From Acanthacorydalis orientalis (taxonomy: Eukaryota; Arthropoda; Insecta; Megaloptera; Corydalidae), in contig CM068317.1 of assembly GCA_034766995.1 (NCBI GenBank), positions 16,980,154 through 17,044,153 on the forward strand: a stretch of DNA of 64,000 nt, in the 5' to 3' direction. Shown piece after piece: positions 47,683 through 61,554 of the stretch. A model generated the notes under the pieces. It worked only from the letters and a program-made list of their open reading frames with translations. It was not told the origin of the DNA and did not search any database. The position numbers and the translations under genes are program-made. Within the stretch, counting starts at the first letter, position 1. Every line of letters starts with the position of its first letter.

Positions 47683-48805
47683 ATTAGAGAAGTAAAAATT
47701 AAGTTTTTTTATTCAGTATACTAATAAAATACCTAATTATTTTTATAATAACGACATGATCTCATAATAGAGTTTTAATTTACAAACTAACATAATAATT
47801 CAATTCGACAAAACTGTCTTTTATTTTATAATGGTTGATTGGTTATTTAGGGTTTAAGAGAGCATTTTATAATGAGATATTAGGTTAATTGATGTCACAT
47901 TGTTTTATGAGAAATTCATTCATCAACAAAGAAACACCGTCTGTAAAGACACAATTAAAATATAAAATAATTACAGTTTTGTAACATTATGATTATACCT
48001 AGAATTTAGAATAATTAAAATGTTAATTTTCTGTCTAATATATTTTTTTGAGGCGTTAAAATAAAAAGTTAATTAAAGATAAAAAAAAGGTGACAATTGA
48101 AAGGTTCAGAAAATATGCAGAATTTATTAAAAGCGTCATTTAAAATCCACGAATATTTTTAATCCTTCCGTTTATCTCATATGGCTGCGCATTGTCACGT
48201 TGTTATATGATATACTTTTTTACAGTAATGAATTTTTTTCTCACCCCACAAAACACGGACATTTTTCGGATGAAAAATGTTTAATTCATGATTATTAATA
48301 ATTTTTAATTATTGGTTATATCCATTTCTATAGAGATGCCATCATATTCAGAGAGCTAAAGTACAAAAAAATTTAACTTAAAAAATCGTATCTTCCTTAC
48401 AAATCTCTAATTCTTAAATCCAGTTCTATAATGAATCTCGCAGCTAGAAATTCTTCATGTAACTATTTATAAACTAATTTATTCTTTAAAAAAATATGAC
48501 AATTCTGAGATGTTGTAAAATGTTTGTATTGTTTAATTTATTTATATAAGTGTTGATTAAATTTATTTATGTTTTTGCTCCTTTTTTATTTCCAAATACA
48601 CAAGATGTACTGTATGTGATTCAAGAAATATTTGAAGCATTTTTAAATATCTAAAATATTATTTATAAGGACATTTGAATATATGTTAAAGATTTACGTT
48701 TTACATTTGTTTATATAACAATTAGTCCATTAAAACAACTCCAAATTGAATGCATTATATATTTATAATTTAGATTAATATATGTGTGCATATCTCCTCA
48801 TACTG
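47683..48805. other. AT-rich stretch, nothing seen
   Basis: No elements or credible frames. Confidence 0.55.
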
Positions 48806-48809
48806 CATA

Positions 48810-48829
48810 CTATATATATATATATATAT

Positions 48830-48882
<53 letters not shown>

Positions 48883-48905
48883 CATATATATATATATACA
48901 TATGC
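48810..48905. repeat. Compound (TA)n/(CATA)n microsatellite
   Basis: About 95 bases of TA interrupted by single CATA units; both strands give Tyr-Ile frames that are not genes. Confidence 0.95.
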
Positions 48906-49793
48906 ACATTTTTATATACATATACATACAAAACACTGAATAAACATGAAAACAATGCTGTCTTCTGTATTTAATAAACATTTTTTATTTTTAAATGTTT
49001 CAAATATCCATAGTGTTAGTAATAATCTAAATCGCTTTTACCTTGGATTGGAAAACAAAAGATACCTTTTCTGTCGGTTACGGGTTGTTTATTTATCACT
49101 TTTGAATGTTAAGACTTATCATCACCTTAATGATGAAGATAAATCTTAATCGTAATATTTTGAATTTGACTTATTACAAACTGCACTACATATCACATAC
49201 CTCACTATCTACATAAAAAAAACTATCTTGTGTAGATGTAACACATTTTTGTGCTTATATAAACTGTTTTAAATGAAATAAGGTAATATGCTATTTAAAA
49301 CAAATTATTACTTGAAAAAATATTTGTTATATATTACTTGTATAAATGTAAACTCTACGACATAAAATTTTTTTAAGCGTTTGGTGGAATATTTGTGATT
49401 ACAAAATATTTGTCCATTTATTATAGAAAAAACTAGTTTATTTTTATGGTTCATTCAATTAATAGAATAATTTTTCGTTTTCTACAAACTTTTATACATA
49501 TTAGTGTATAATAAAATCTAGCCAGTTCGTAATTGAACAATGAATGCACCCGATTCTGTAAGCCCTTCAAAAACGTATTGCTTTTATATTGATGCTGTTC
49601 ATAAGGAATGAAAGAGTTAGTCATCTGCTGGAACTATATCTTTTACTCGCAGTTTCCATTATACCTACGTCAAAGTATCAAGTGTTTCTGATTTCTTTTT
49701 TTAGTTGGTCTTAGAGCTGACAATAGTTCAATCCTACTGTTTCATTCGTAAATATCACTTCATAAGATATTATTCCAATTTGATACCACCAAT

Positions 49794-49849
<56 letters not shown>

Positions 49850-50313
49850 GATGTAAATTGACCTTTATTGTTCCTTAATGGTTTTATTAGATATTCAAAA
49901 TCTTTTATGCTCGATCTACGTATATTGAAATCATTTTTTATTTCCATTAACCAAGTAATCCAAAAAATAAATTTTATTTTATCACATGAGTAATTAATTG
50001 CTTACTAAGGCTCTCTATTTTTGATTTCTTTGGGTCAATAAGTTCGATACTCAAAAATCAAATTTTGTAATACACATAAGCTTTTTAACATGATAAAATG
50101 CATACAAGATATGTATATTCCATCTCTCGGTAATTCCTTCATACGATATTCCTATATTATCCTCTTTAAAATTTAAACCAGATTACCATTAAGCTTACTT
50201 GGGATATCAAATTGCGATTATCAGCCAATTTAAAAGCGTCACAATTATATTTCGGAATCACAATTCCATTATTAATTAATTACCTCAACTTACCTATATA
50301 ACTTGTAAATTGT

Positions 50314-50319
<6 letters not shown>
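48906..50319. other. AT-rich stretch with (CA)n(TA)n array
   Basis: The array lies at 49795-49845. A 67-codon frame (48946-49149) is unassigned. Confidence 0.5.
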
Positions 50320-50364
<45 letters not shown>

Positions 50365-50365
50365 G

Positions 50366-50418
<53 letters not shown>
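50320..50418. repeat. Long interrupted (TA)n microsatellite
   Basis: About 99 bases with GTATA and CATA interruptions, close to the start of copy 2 of the mariner-derived repeat. Confidence 0.95.
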
Positions 50419-50589
50419 GAGTATATAATTATATTAACATAATTAGAAGGTCGTAGCTGATATAAAATTAGATATGACTTTTAGAATTTCCTAATATTTT
50501 TTATTTTATATTTGCGTTTATGAAACATTTATCTTTCCAAAGTACAACTTGATTTTAAAACGGTTTTTATAGCGATTTTTTCAATTGAG

Positions 50590-51090
50590 ATGAAATTAGG
50601 TGTAAAAAATAATTCTGTACCTTTAAGTTGTATCAATTATAACTCTATTTTAAATTAAAATATTTTATTGTGGTTTTAGGATTTCGAAGTTCCGTTTTTA
50701 ACATTTAAAAATAATATTGGCCAAAGAAAAGACAACCTCAAAAAATAGTATTTAGCACAATGGTATCCGAAAATCGATATACTAGAAATTGCATACTTTT
50801 TGCATTCTAATTAAAAAAAAATACTGTCGAAGCCGCGTGAATGATTTGTTCAGCTTTGGAGAAATGTGTCATGATACATAAAAAAGCTGAAACAGTGGAA
50901 GAGATTCCAAAATGCATTACGAATTCTTTTACTCAAAGCCGCCATATTTTTTTCGACAAGAGTTTCGTCAGTCACCTGACAAATAGTGCAAAATTATGTA
51001 GAGTAATGAGAGATATTTTGGGAATTAAAATGTATTCCATTTCTCCGTGAACATTTATTTTCTATAAAAAAGACACCTTATTGATTTTTC
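50590..51090 (+). mobile_element. Non-autonomous mariner-derived repeat, copy 2 (longest)
   Basis: ATG at 50760 starts a decayed MVSENRYTRNCILFAF, the helix-turn-helix start of a mariner. MICSALEKCVMIHKKAETVE (open from 50841) follows, then the text jumps straight to a mariner C-terminus: in another frame LKAAIFF/FIDSKPP-type, then NERYFG before the stop. The whole DDE core is missing. The same N-to-C junction is present in copy 3, so the deleted form itself was mobilised. Upstream similarity to copy 1 runs back through ttggcca (50718-50724) and gtggttttagga (50670-50681) to about 50590. The TIRs are not resolved. Confidence 0.72.
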
Positions 51091-53050
51091 ACCTAATACA
51101 TAAAAGTTCATTATCACTATTACTCTTACGTAACTCATTTATCTATTTTTTCTGATATTAAAATTCGTTTTCACTTATTAATTCAGAGCTCCACCGAAAT
51201 GCCCATAAGCAACATTCAAAATTGATTGATAGTAATTTATTGAATATATTTGTTCAAAGAAGTGTGAGTTTTGAGATGAAGAAAAAAAATTATGAAAGTG
51301 AATTTAAACTCCAGAATTGTATTGTATTAAAAGTTGATCGATTTTTTTTATAATTAATTATAATTCAATTTAGTTACACGTTAGATGTGGATTTGATAGA
51401 TTTAAATATTTATTTTCTCTCATTTTTCTGACTATTCGGATATAAATTAGCTATTTATATTTTATATTACATATATATATATATATATAATTGTTTAAAA
51501 ATTTTCTTAATAAGTTGATTAAATGGTTTTGCCCAAATTTAAGTACAATTTTGTTTATTTTAGTTTATTTATTTCCGCCAGTACATTTAAGTAAGGATCT
51601 TTATTAATCAACGTTCCTATTTTTATATAATTATCCTTCAATAACTATAATAATAATTTATTATTAGTATTTTACAAATTTTGAATTTTAATCTTTAATA
51701 TATTTAAGAAACTTAAATTTAAGAAACTTAAATATATACTGTTTTATTTTTGATTTCAAAGAAAAGAAAATTACTAAAAACGCCTCTTTCCGAAAATGTT
51801 TTTTTCATAATCATAATTTTTGTTCCTTTTCTTTTTATTTTGATTTTTCTCACTTAAGTTAATCATATAATAAAATGAAATGATTAATATTGATCAATAT
51901 ATAATAAGCTAACCATTATTAACCGACTGATAAGAATTAATTTTTGTTCAATAACAGTAATATTATATAAGTCTATGCACGAGCATGAATAGAACTAACT
52001 ATGAAATATGAATACTACTAGCTATGCATGAGAATAGAGCAATTAAGGATCATGGACGTATTGACTGTATCTGTTACGAACACTGAAAATTATTCCATTT
52101 CTTAAGTGATATTGTTTAAAATATTATTATTTTTCCTTCAAGGTTAATAATTCAATTAACAAGATATTCAATTAAAAGTATAAAGTATTTTATTAGAAGC
52201 TAATATGTAGGCAAAAAAGTGAACTAATTTGGTATAGTAAAAGACAGCTTAGGCGGAAATAGTTTTATGACAGAATAACATATTTTGACAACTAACTCGC
52301 AATATGAATATGATTTTTCTATAGCGCCAAAAATATAATTACAAGAAAACCAGTGGAATTTCAACTATAATGTGCATATCCACCTAATATATAAGCAATA
52401 CTTTTCAATAAGAGATACAAATATATTCAAAATTTATATGAGTAGTCGATCAGTACGTTGTACAATAGAATGAGGCTTAAACAAAGATACAACAAGAATG
52501 TGATACGGCTTAGCTACTGATCACTTCTTTTTTAAATTCAATTTCAATACATAAATGATACCTTTGTAGTATTCATGCCTTATATTTAAAATATCTATAT
52601 AATACTAATAAAAGTATTAAAAAATTGTAAAGTTATGAAAGTTCTTCATTTCGTATCATTTTGATAAATTGTTTCATGATAAATGAATTTAAGCTTATCC
52701 ATAGTTTGAACTAGTTTTTAAATGTTCCTACATATAAAATAAAAATCTTTTTATGTATAAATTACTGAAAATTATATTTACAATTTATTTTTAAGTGCAT
52801 TAAACCTTAATTTATGTTGATGAAATTGAAATGTCAATAAATTTTGTTGAAAGTCACTATTTTCTTATTTTTTTTTTATTTGATCGTTGCTTATACGATA
52901 GTGAATCTCATAGACAATAAAAATGTCGTTGATTTATTAGTTATCATAAATGTAGGTATCCTCCCAACCAACAACAAAGATTATTTCAAAGGGCTCATGT
53001 TTCACAACTAATTAAGAGTTTAGAATTATTTATGTATCCTTTCTTTCTTT
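51091..53050. other. AT-rich stretch, nothing seen
   Basis: There is one short TA array (51472-51490) and a 15-base tandem duplication atttaagaaacttaa at 51704-51733. Nothing coding. Confidence 0.55.
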
Positions 53051-53053
53051 TCA

Positions 53054-53126
<73 letters not shown>

Positions 53127-53140
53127 ATGTATGTATGTGT
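53054..53140. repeat. (CT)n(TA)n(TGTA)n compound microsatellite
   Basis: About 20 bases of CT, about 48 of TA, then GTGTATGTATGT. Confidence 0.96.
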
Positions 53141-53522
53141 GTAATAAAAAACATTACAGTTTCTATAAAGACAAATAAAACATTGTTGAATTTTTTAAAT
53201 TGATATACTGAATAATTTTTTAAAAATATTAAACTGAATACATTTTTTGATAGTCTGAACCAAACCATTTTCCAATGCTTTACTTTATAACAAATATTTT
53301 ATATCGCCGCCTTTATTTCACACATTTAATTTCATCTCTAACATTTTCCATTCTAATTACAATTCATTCGTTTTAATTTAACTTATGTCATTATTACGGG
53401 AAAAAAATCTATGTAATGAAGAAAACAAATACAACCACAGATAATATTTTACCAAAATTTCCTGCTTTTCTTGCTTTTATTAAACCCTTTATACTGTGTA
53501 AATAAATAATTATTTATAATTA

Positions 53523-53669
<147 letters not shown>

Positions 53670-53998
53670 CTCTCGTTACTCAGTTTACAGATGTATAAAA
53701 AAATAATAAAATTTTAACAAATAAAAAAAAATTTACACTGAATAAACTGTCACACTGAAGTATGACAATGTCAATAAAATCTTAATAAAATGACGCAATA
53801 TCAAACTTATTAAATTTTTCATTACTATTATTTACGTCAAAATTATTTGTTTATAAAAGTAATGGAAAACAATCTTATAATCTATTTATAATAAGTCTTT
53901 ATTCGTTTATTAACATATTTTTATTCATCGCTATTCTTTAAAAATGTTTTCAGAGTTGATTAAGAAAAATGAATGTATATGCATACATACCTACACAC

Positions 53999-54011
<13 letters not shown>

Positions 54012-54054
<43 letters not shown>

Positions 54055-54066
54055 ATGTGTGTGACA
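54012..54066. repeat. (ACAT)n(TA)n(TG)n microsatellite
   Basis: Acat repeats at 53985-54012, TA to 54045 and TG after it. Confidence 0.95.
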
Positions 54067-54288
54067 TTTGTATGAGGATATGTGTGTATAAGTGTGCGTT
54101 TCAAATTCAATAAGTTCATATGAGTTTCTGCTTCAATATGATTTACATGAGGATGCAAGATAATCTTACACTCTTGATAGTCATATCTGTCATGACGGAA
54201 CTTCAACGTAAAGAAAAATGTTGCATCAAGTCTGCTAAAGATAGAATTTCCTGTGGTTATGCCACGAAATTTTTAGAATACTATTCTA

Positions 54289-55570
54289 AAGGGTGATTCA
54301 AGGTAAGTTTCCGTATGACAGTGGTTAATATTTTTCAAACATCAAAGTATTTATTAATGTTTAGTAGATTCTGTAGAGTAGAAACATGTACAAAATTAAT
54401 CATGGAGCAATACGTAACGGAACAACGCGTTAAAATTATCGTATCCTATTATGATAATGGAAGTTAAAGGAAAAGTGCACACCGTGCTCTACATGAATAT
54501 TTTAGTATTCAAAATCGACTTTCACACAATTTGGAATTTGATCGAGAAATTCGAATAAACTGGATCATTAGCAAACATCAAAACACCTCAACAGTAGAGG
54601 TCGTTCGGACGAGAATATCATCATGGTTCATGAAAGTCTGGCCGAGGAACCTAGCACATTGATACGTCGTTTATCGAAGCAATTGGGTCTTTCATATTCC
54701 ACTATGCAGACAATTTTGACAAAGAATTTGCATTTACACGCTTACAAGATTCAAATAATACAAGATGTAAAGCTTAGAAGCCATCAACAGCGGCATGAGT
54801 TTGACGAATAGATGCGTGAACATGAAATGGATTTTTCAAAGAAAATCGTCTTTGGTGATGAGACGTATTTTCACCTCAATGGAATCGTTAACAAGAAAAA
54901 TTGCTGCATTTGGAGATTGAAAAATCCAACAGAGGGTTACAAGAAACAAATGTATCCTCGAAAAGTAACGATTTTGTGTGGATTGTGGCCTGAAGACGTA
55001 ACTGGCCAGTATTTTTTTTGTAGATGAAGAAAACGATGATAGAGTCAATGCCGTCCGCTATCGAAGCATGATAACAAACTTTTTGTGGTATCAATTGAAA
55101 GATATGCACATCGAGGATCTCTAGTTTCACCAAGATGAAGCCACCAGTCACACAGTAGCAGAAACATTTGCGCTACTGCGCTCAAAATTTCCAGGTCGCC
55201 TGATTTCACGAAACGGCGACATCAATGGGCCGCCGAGATCATGCGATTTAACTCCTCTAGATTTTTTTCTTTTGTGTTATGCGAAGAGTAGATTCTACGA
55301 GAATAAACTGAATTCGATTTCAAAACTGAAACAGCAAATACGACGCAAAAATAGCCAACAAAATAGCCTACATTATACCGCGATGTAATCGTAAATTATG
55401 ATAAGCTCATTATGTCATGCCACAGGAGCCGCGGTGGCTATTTGAACGATAAAATCTATTATACATAATTGTACTGAATTTAACTAAAATGCTAAATAAA
55501 AAATAATATGATTTTTTTATTTTTGTGTTTTTTTGTTACTTTTATTTGGAAACCTAAATTGAATCAATTT
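54289..55570 (+). mobile_element. rosa-type (DD41D) mariner-superfamily element, full length
   Basis: The left end reads aagggtgattcaaggtaag (54289-54307) then tttcc. The right end, reversed, reads aaattgattcaatttaggtt then tcc, an imperfect TIR of about 23 bases. TA flanks both sides (54287-54288 and 55571-55572). The length of about 1.28 kb is that of a complete element. It is the only member of this family in the window and looks younger than most mariners here because long coding stretches remain. Confidence 0.87.
54402..55385 (+). pseudogene. rosa-like DD41D transposase pseudogene
   Basis: ATG at 54402 (MEQYVTEQRVKIIVSYYDNG) begins the first helix-turn-helix and a TAA follows at once. 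The second domain is open from 54623 (TLIRRLSKQLGLSYSTMQTI). A TAG at 54809 interrupts it. The first catalytic Asp is in FGDETYF (codon 54857-54859). A T-run near 55010-55020 causes a frameshift and a TAG replaces a Trp codon at 55122. The second Asp is in HQDEATSH (55134-55136) and the third in DLTPLDFFL (55260-55262), exactly 41 residues later, the diagnostic rosa spacing. All three catalytic residues are kept; it is broken only by stops and two frame changes. Confidence 0.9.
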
Positions 55571-55598
55571 TATATTTGTTAAAAATATTAAAAAAATC

Positions 55599-55602
<4 letters not shown>

Positions 55603-55635
<33 letters not shown>

Positions 55636-58000
55636 TGTTAACTTTTACACAGATTCATGAGTGAAAAACGAAAAGAAAGTTTGTACATACATATGTATTA
55701 TAATGCTTGATTAAAGAAATTCTTTTTTTTACATTTAAAATGCCTATTTAAAAGTAAAAGTATGGTTCTTTGCTAAATTTCTGAACGCTTTTTTGTTTTT
55801 CTTAAAAATAAAAGTTTAAGAACGATATGTAGAATTTCAAATAAAATTTTTGTGAATTTTGAAAGTGCCTTTTTTTGTTCTTAGATAAAAACTTTCCTAA
55901 AGTTTCAGTTAAAAGTATATTAAAGTTTTCTTTAAGATACTTTTGCTTTTGTCTCCATGCATTACTTTAAGCATGCATTACATATTTGCTGTCAATTTTT
56001 TCTTTTTTCTTACTTGGTATTACATTTCTTAACTTTAAATATCTCAGTTGATGACTTATATTGTTAAGAACTTTATCTATTACTTAATTAAAAAAATAAT
56101 TTATTAATAAATTGAGAACCTTAATAATGTAAAATATATGAAAATGAAGACCGTGTCAAAAATTTACTTGAGGAATTCATTTTATTCAAAATCTGAGAAA
56201 AGTATAAAAATTGATTTTTTCTCAAAAAATAAATATAGTCCATAGAAAGCATTTAGGATGAATAAATCTTTTCCAGAATAAGTATTTTATTTTTTATGAA
56301 TAAACATATTGTAATTTTACTTAATATACAGGCAGAGTACATTTAACAAAACATTTAAACAAAAACGTTCGTGGTTGAATTTGGACGATCAATGTAAGTT
56401 AAATTTGTATTTAAATTTGCATATTTAATATTCTGTTCGAATAAACCAAATATATTTAAGTTAATTTTGTCGAAAAAAAATAATTTTGTTCATTGTGTAG
56501 TCTCAATATTGACGCTTAACTATATTAAAAAATGAAGTGACTTCAAATCAGTATATTTATATATAAGTTACGTTAACGTTTTCGTATTAAACATGTTTTA
56601 CATCTGAAATAATACATCATACTTTCAAATTATTTCAGGCTTGTATCAAGATATTTTATGAATATTTTTTTAAAGAATATGTACAAATTAAAAATTGAAT
56701 CATATTTGATGCAACTGATATACAGTAACTGAAATAATTAAGAATATTGAATATTTCTCTATGGGCAAAACAATTTTTAAAAGTTATTTAAATTATAAAT
56801 TTTTTAGTGTTGATATTTATAACGTGCAATAGATTAAAAAGTAGTTGATGGACTTATATTTACTTATATCACGTCTTTTTATATCTGGTTGTCTATTGAG
56901 TCTCTACCACAAAAGGAATCCCAAATATAAATTCTCTCAACTAACGTTTCTTAAATTAACTGTTTGTCCGTGGATTGATATTTTCATTTTTCACAGTATG
57001 TATATATGTATATATATATATATATATATACATTTATATAAAGCTAAATTTAATACTGAAATGGTTTAAATATAGAAAATGACACTTCATTTTTTTGCAA
57101 AAAAAATTAATTAGAATAATGTATGCATGAATTTAGCAAAAAATGCACAATTTTTTTGATAAAAGTTAAATAGAAATTTTTGTGTTATGTTTCAAAATGC
57201 ATTTTCAGTTTGTTCAAAAAAATTAATTTTAAATACATTGAAGTCGAGTTCAAGTAAAGTGCACATGTGACAATAGAACTCTTTTTAAAAACCATTTACT
57301 TTAAAAGAAATCAAAACTTATCAATTTATTAATCAGTCTGAATTTTAATTAAAAAATATTTGTTTGGAATACTATGCTTATTTTGATATTACTCATAAGA
57401 TGATAAAGTTTAGAAATAATGTTCTGATCTGATCATTTGTTTTTATTATTATCTAAATATAACTGTAAATAAATGTTTTTGGCATGTATGTGGTGAAACA
57501 CTACTAGAAAAATCGGTTTGAATTTTAAACACGGACAGTGATTTTACTTATTTTATATTTTTCAATTTGCGTTACACTTTGAAATGCATAATTTACAATA
57601 TAAAATTATTATACTGAATATAAAATTATAAATGAAGTGGTTAAGATAATAAAAATGGAATGTTTTATATTTTCATTAAATGGAATGAATTGTGAACATA
57701 TTCAATTTTGTCTTGAATTCCACATGTAAATTAAATTTTCAATTAGTATTCAATATTTAATTCTATAAATATGAATTTAATTTTATAAGATAATTATATT
57801 TGTACTAATAAAACTTACAACATTCAATTGTAGTTGTTTTGGATATTTAATTAAAGTAGTAACTTTTGTAATTTCCAGCAACAATTCTATTTGTATTTCA
57901 AAAGTTTTCAGTTTTTAATTACATTTGTACACATTTATAACGAGCCATATTACAAAAAGTGTTCATAACTCAATTATAAAACGAAAAAAATAAAATAATG
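55603..58000. other. AT-rich stretch with two TA arrays, no gene seen
   Basis: Arrays lie at 55603-55633 and 57001-57031. A 74-codon frame (56845-57069) starts MMDLYLLISRLFISGCLLS but is AT-driven and unassigned. Confidence 0.5.
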
Positions 58001-58189
58001 GTTAAATATGAATCTGTATAAGAATAGGAAACCTCTTGTTTATAAAAGTAACGCAAGCGAAAAATATAAACATCTTCTTTAATTTATTCGTGTAAACCAG
58101 CCAGAAGTAACAAAAACATTCACATTAAAATTAACATAAATTATCGCCTTGATGTTATCGGGCAAAGATTACGAACAAGTACGAACGAA

Positions 58190-58522
58190 ATGAGCTTAGT
58201 TACAAATTACAGTAATGCCAACATGACCTCATTACGCACTAATCACGTAAATTGGAAGATATTGGTTAAAATCCCTGCAGCTATCGTTTTAATGAATAAC
58301 ATTCGGCGGAATGTTTTCGCATAAGCGTAACAGATCATTCGGCGATACAGTGAAATATACTGATCTCTCTTTGTCGGCCGACACAAATAAAATAAGAAGT
58401 AAAATTGTCGCTTATTCCAATGATAAGTTATAGATTGTTTTGGCGGTAGTCTTACTGTTCGTACCTACCCGTATTTTACACTCACCCCCCGCCACTATTT
58501 TAAGTCACGTTTCTCTTTGCAG
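58190..58522. promoter_or_regulatory. CpG-rich upstream region of a candidate exon
   Basis: CG dinucleotides are dense (cggcggaatgttttcgcata around 58303-58323, gtcggccgac at 58373-58382) in contrast to flanks. It ends in a pyrimidine-rich tract (ttctctttgcag, 58511-58522) that reads as a splice acceptor. It might be a promoter region, an upstream exon or an intron end. Confidence 0.35.
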
Positions 58523-58623
58523 CACCGACGCGAAAATTTTGATTTATTCAGTTTGTACGTTTTCACGGGTTCTTTAAAATTATATTTGCACGGAAAAATC
58601 GATAACAGTTCTATATTCGAAGT
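58523..58623 (+). other. Candidate internal exon (101 bases)
   Basis: It is bounded by an acceptor-like ttctctttgcag ending at 58522 and a perfect donor, gtaagt, starting at 58624. Frame 1 is open throughout (starts HRRENFDLFSLYVFTGSLK); frames 2 and 3 contain stops. I recognise no protein family. It is the best-supported host exon candidate in the window, by splice context and composition only. It could equally be an untranslated exon. Confidence 0.35.
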
Positions 58624-59233
58624 GTAAGTAATTTTGTACGATCAAACTGTGATCATAAATGAATTACATTTTTTCTTAGAACAGTGAGACACGTTAACAA
58701 AATTTGTTATATGAAGAAAATCCTTCCTCGACATGTACTTTCAATTTCTTTTGTATAAATTTTACTATAATGTTAAAAATACGTTTATATACTGTTAAAA
58801 AATCAATCTTAAAAAAATATATTTATTTTCTTTTTTTTAAAAAAAAGTACGAAGTTTTTTTCTTTTTGAAATGAAACTAAGGTTTACTGAAACAAACATA
58901 TCATTTCAAATTATGAAGACAGTAATGTATTAAAAAAATTCATCATTTTGAATGAAAATTTTCATTTTCTAATTTTTTTCATTAATCATTAAAATAATTA
59001 TGTACTTAATTACTCATATTTATTAAAAACTGGTAAGTTTTATTTTCTCAAAATGTAAAATTGTCTCTTAACATCTTCACTATTTGACCAACTTTCACTC
59101 ACCACTTTAATTAGTATTTTTTTATTAGATTAAATAAGAAAGTTTTCAGGGTTATTTGATACTTTGTTATATATTTAATGACTGATCATGTACGTATGCT
59201 TGATAATAATGATAAACAAATTTATTATTTCAA

Positions 59234-59280
<47 letters not shown>

Positions 59281-59847
59281 TTTGATTGTTAAGTTCTATA
59301 CAGATTTTTTCCATAAATTGGTACTGTTTATAAATATGTGATTTTGTATGTAGATACACTTTCATTATTTTTTATAAAAAAAATATAGAATATTTGAATA
59401 TTTGAATATTTGAATATAATATTATCTATTACAATTTATTTATTGTAAGGTTAACTTTCGACGGGATAAATGCAGAACATTAAGAAAGAATGAAAAACGA
59501 ATCTTGATAATAATCAACATATACAGTTCTAGTTCAGTTCGATGAATCGGATTTGCTATATTGTCTTTTATCTGATTATCTGACACAAATTTATTGAATG
59601 TTAATTAGTAAGTTATAATAAATATAGAAATATTTACAATTATAAATAATAAATATTTTTTACACATGTGTTATATACTCAATAAAGTTCATAGGATCTT
59701 TTTGATTTGTTGGCGAAGTTATTTAAAATTAAATGCTTTATTGAATCTAAAACTTTTATTCTCACTAATTAAAATTCAGATAGAATATTTAAATAAAGTA
59801 TTTTTTTTATTCTTTTTTTTCCATAGACTTGAGAGTTTCTATTATTT

Positions 59848-59852
<5 letters not shown>
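58624..59852. other. AT-rich stretch with one TA array
   Basis: The array lies at 59245-59278. A triple aatatttg repeat lies at 59392-59416. Nothing coding. Confidence 0.5.
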
Positions 59853-59878
<26 letters not shown>

Positions 59879-60330
59879 TACGTATACAAATTAATTCAGC
59901 GCATTGTTATGAAAAATTAATGTTTACGAAAAAATAGAATAAATTTTAATCCACAAAATATCCTCCTATATTTTATATGAATTTGCCTCATCTGTCGGGT
60001 AACTCACGAACCACTTATCGAAAAAAAATGGCGGCTTTGAGTCGATGAAGCCGTAATGAATTTTCGGATTACTTTCACTGTTTTAGCATTTTTTACATGT
60101 TTCATGCGTCATAACACCTTTCTCCAAAGCTGAATAAATCGCTTTTGCAATTTCGACAGCATTTTTTCAACTGGAATACGAAAAGTATCTAATGCCTAAT
60201 ATGATGCTTTTTGGACGCCACTTTATCCACTACTGTTTTGTACAAAAAGAAGCCGGCATCTCTCAATCATCATTAACAAAATATAATACTGAGGAGAATA
60301 ACTGCGATTTCCTACAATATACAAATATGA
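59853..60330 (-). mobile_element. Non-autonomous mariner-derived repeat, copy 3, with (TA)n at its 3' edge
   Basis: On the minus strand a start position at 60221 (GTG here) gives VASKKHHIRH-stop-ILFVFQLKK, then after a frameshift NAVEIAKAIYSALEKGVMTH and ETCKK. It then jumps to a mariner C-terminal segment (YGFIDSKPPFFFDKWFVSYP). The junction is the same as in copy 2. Similarity to copies 1 and 2 runs on beyond the stop to about 59882 (aattaatttgta), where a (TA)n array (59853-59880) begins. The catalytic core is absent. Confidence 0.72.
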
Positions 60331-60432
60331 ACATGTAAAAAATAATTGTGACGCATTTTACAAATACTGAGCACGTTTAATATTGAAATTTCGTTTACAT
60401 ATAAAGCTTATCTTTATATAAGTGAACATTGA

Positions 60433-60568
60433 ATATATATATATATATATATATACTATATTTTTCAGATCATACGAAATAAATTTCATCTTTGGTTATA
60501 CGAAGTGGTTTAGTAATTTACCCTATATCAACTGTCACATTTTCAGAACAATCAGATGTTTTCATATG

Positions 60569-60629
<61 letters not shown>
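60433..60629. repeat. Two (TA)n arrays
   Basis: Arrays at 60433-60456 and 60575-60629 in unremarkable sequence. Confidence 0.95.
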
Positions 60630-60632
<3 letters not shown>

Positions 60633-61456
60633 ATTTAATAATTTATTGTAAGAATAATTCAGATAAAAAACAATTTTAAATTCACATAAATGAAATAACG
60701 TTATCTCTGTAAAAAAGGAACTGTTTTGTTGTGGTAGGTGAGTTACGGCAGTCTAAGATCCCAGGGGATTAATTACACGCTATTTGTTCGTGAGGGAAAT
60801 GTACTTTAACGTTTTATATACAGGGATAACGATACGGTTATAAAATATATATTCTTTAAAATATTTCAATCGCTTTTTATAATTTTTTTAATGTTGTTCG
60901 AGCAACTTAAATAATTTCTTTGTTCTGACTTAGCGAATTAAAAATGTATTGATATAAACTCATGACAAGTTTTAATATATTTCATTAAAATGAAAAATTA
61001 TTTTTATTCAGCATTAATTTATTAAAAAATATTGTACTTAGATGCAAATTATATATATTTATATACATATGAGAAACAGAAAGAGATGAAAAAAATATAC
61101 ATAATCGAGAGAAAATAAAATATAAAACTTATGCAAAATCATAAATGTTTGGAATTGTACAAAACAAACATTGATAAAAAATAATTAAAATATATATTTA
61201 GTTTTAAGGCAATCAAGCTTACATTATTATATTCATTCTTGGAAATAAATTAAAAAAGTATGTCTTGTTTGAAGACAATGACTTATTTTCAATAAATGTG
61301 TATATTATTGGTATGGATCAATATATTATGTTACACACATTTTCATTTTATTCGTTATTTTATTTTTAAATAGTGAGTGTTTCAAATGGTTCTTAAAATG
61401 AGTGTAAGTATATTAAGTTGTTTTTTCTTGCAAATAACTCCGTAACATTATTACTT

Positions 61457-61463
<7 letters not shown>
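60630..61463. other. AT-rich stretch, nothing seen
   Basis: A small GC-richer patch at 60720-60790 (atcccaggggattaattaca) has no known motif. Confidence 0.5.

Positions 61464-61552
<89 letters not shown>
61464..61552. repeat. Long (TA)n microsatellite
   Basis: About 89 bases of TA with a single TTTA interruption. Confidence 0.95.

Positions 61553-61554
<2 letters not shown>

Noticed and set aside
59961..60298. TA-flanked tcctcctata and gaggagaa as TIRs of MITE copy 3
   Set aside because: Similarity to copies 1 and 2 continues past both points, so these cannot be the element ends.
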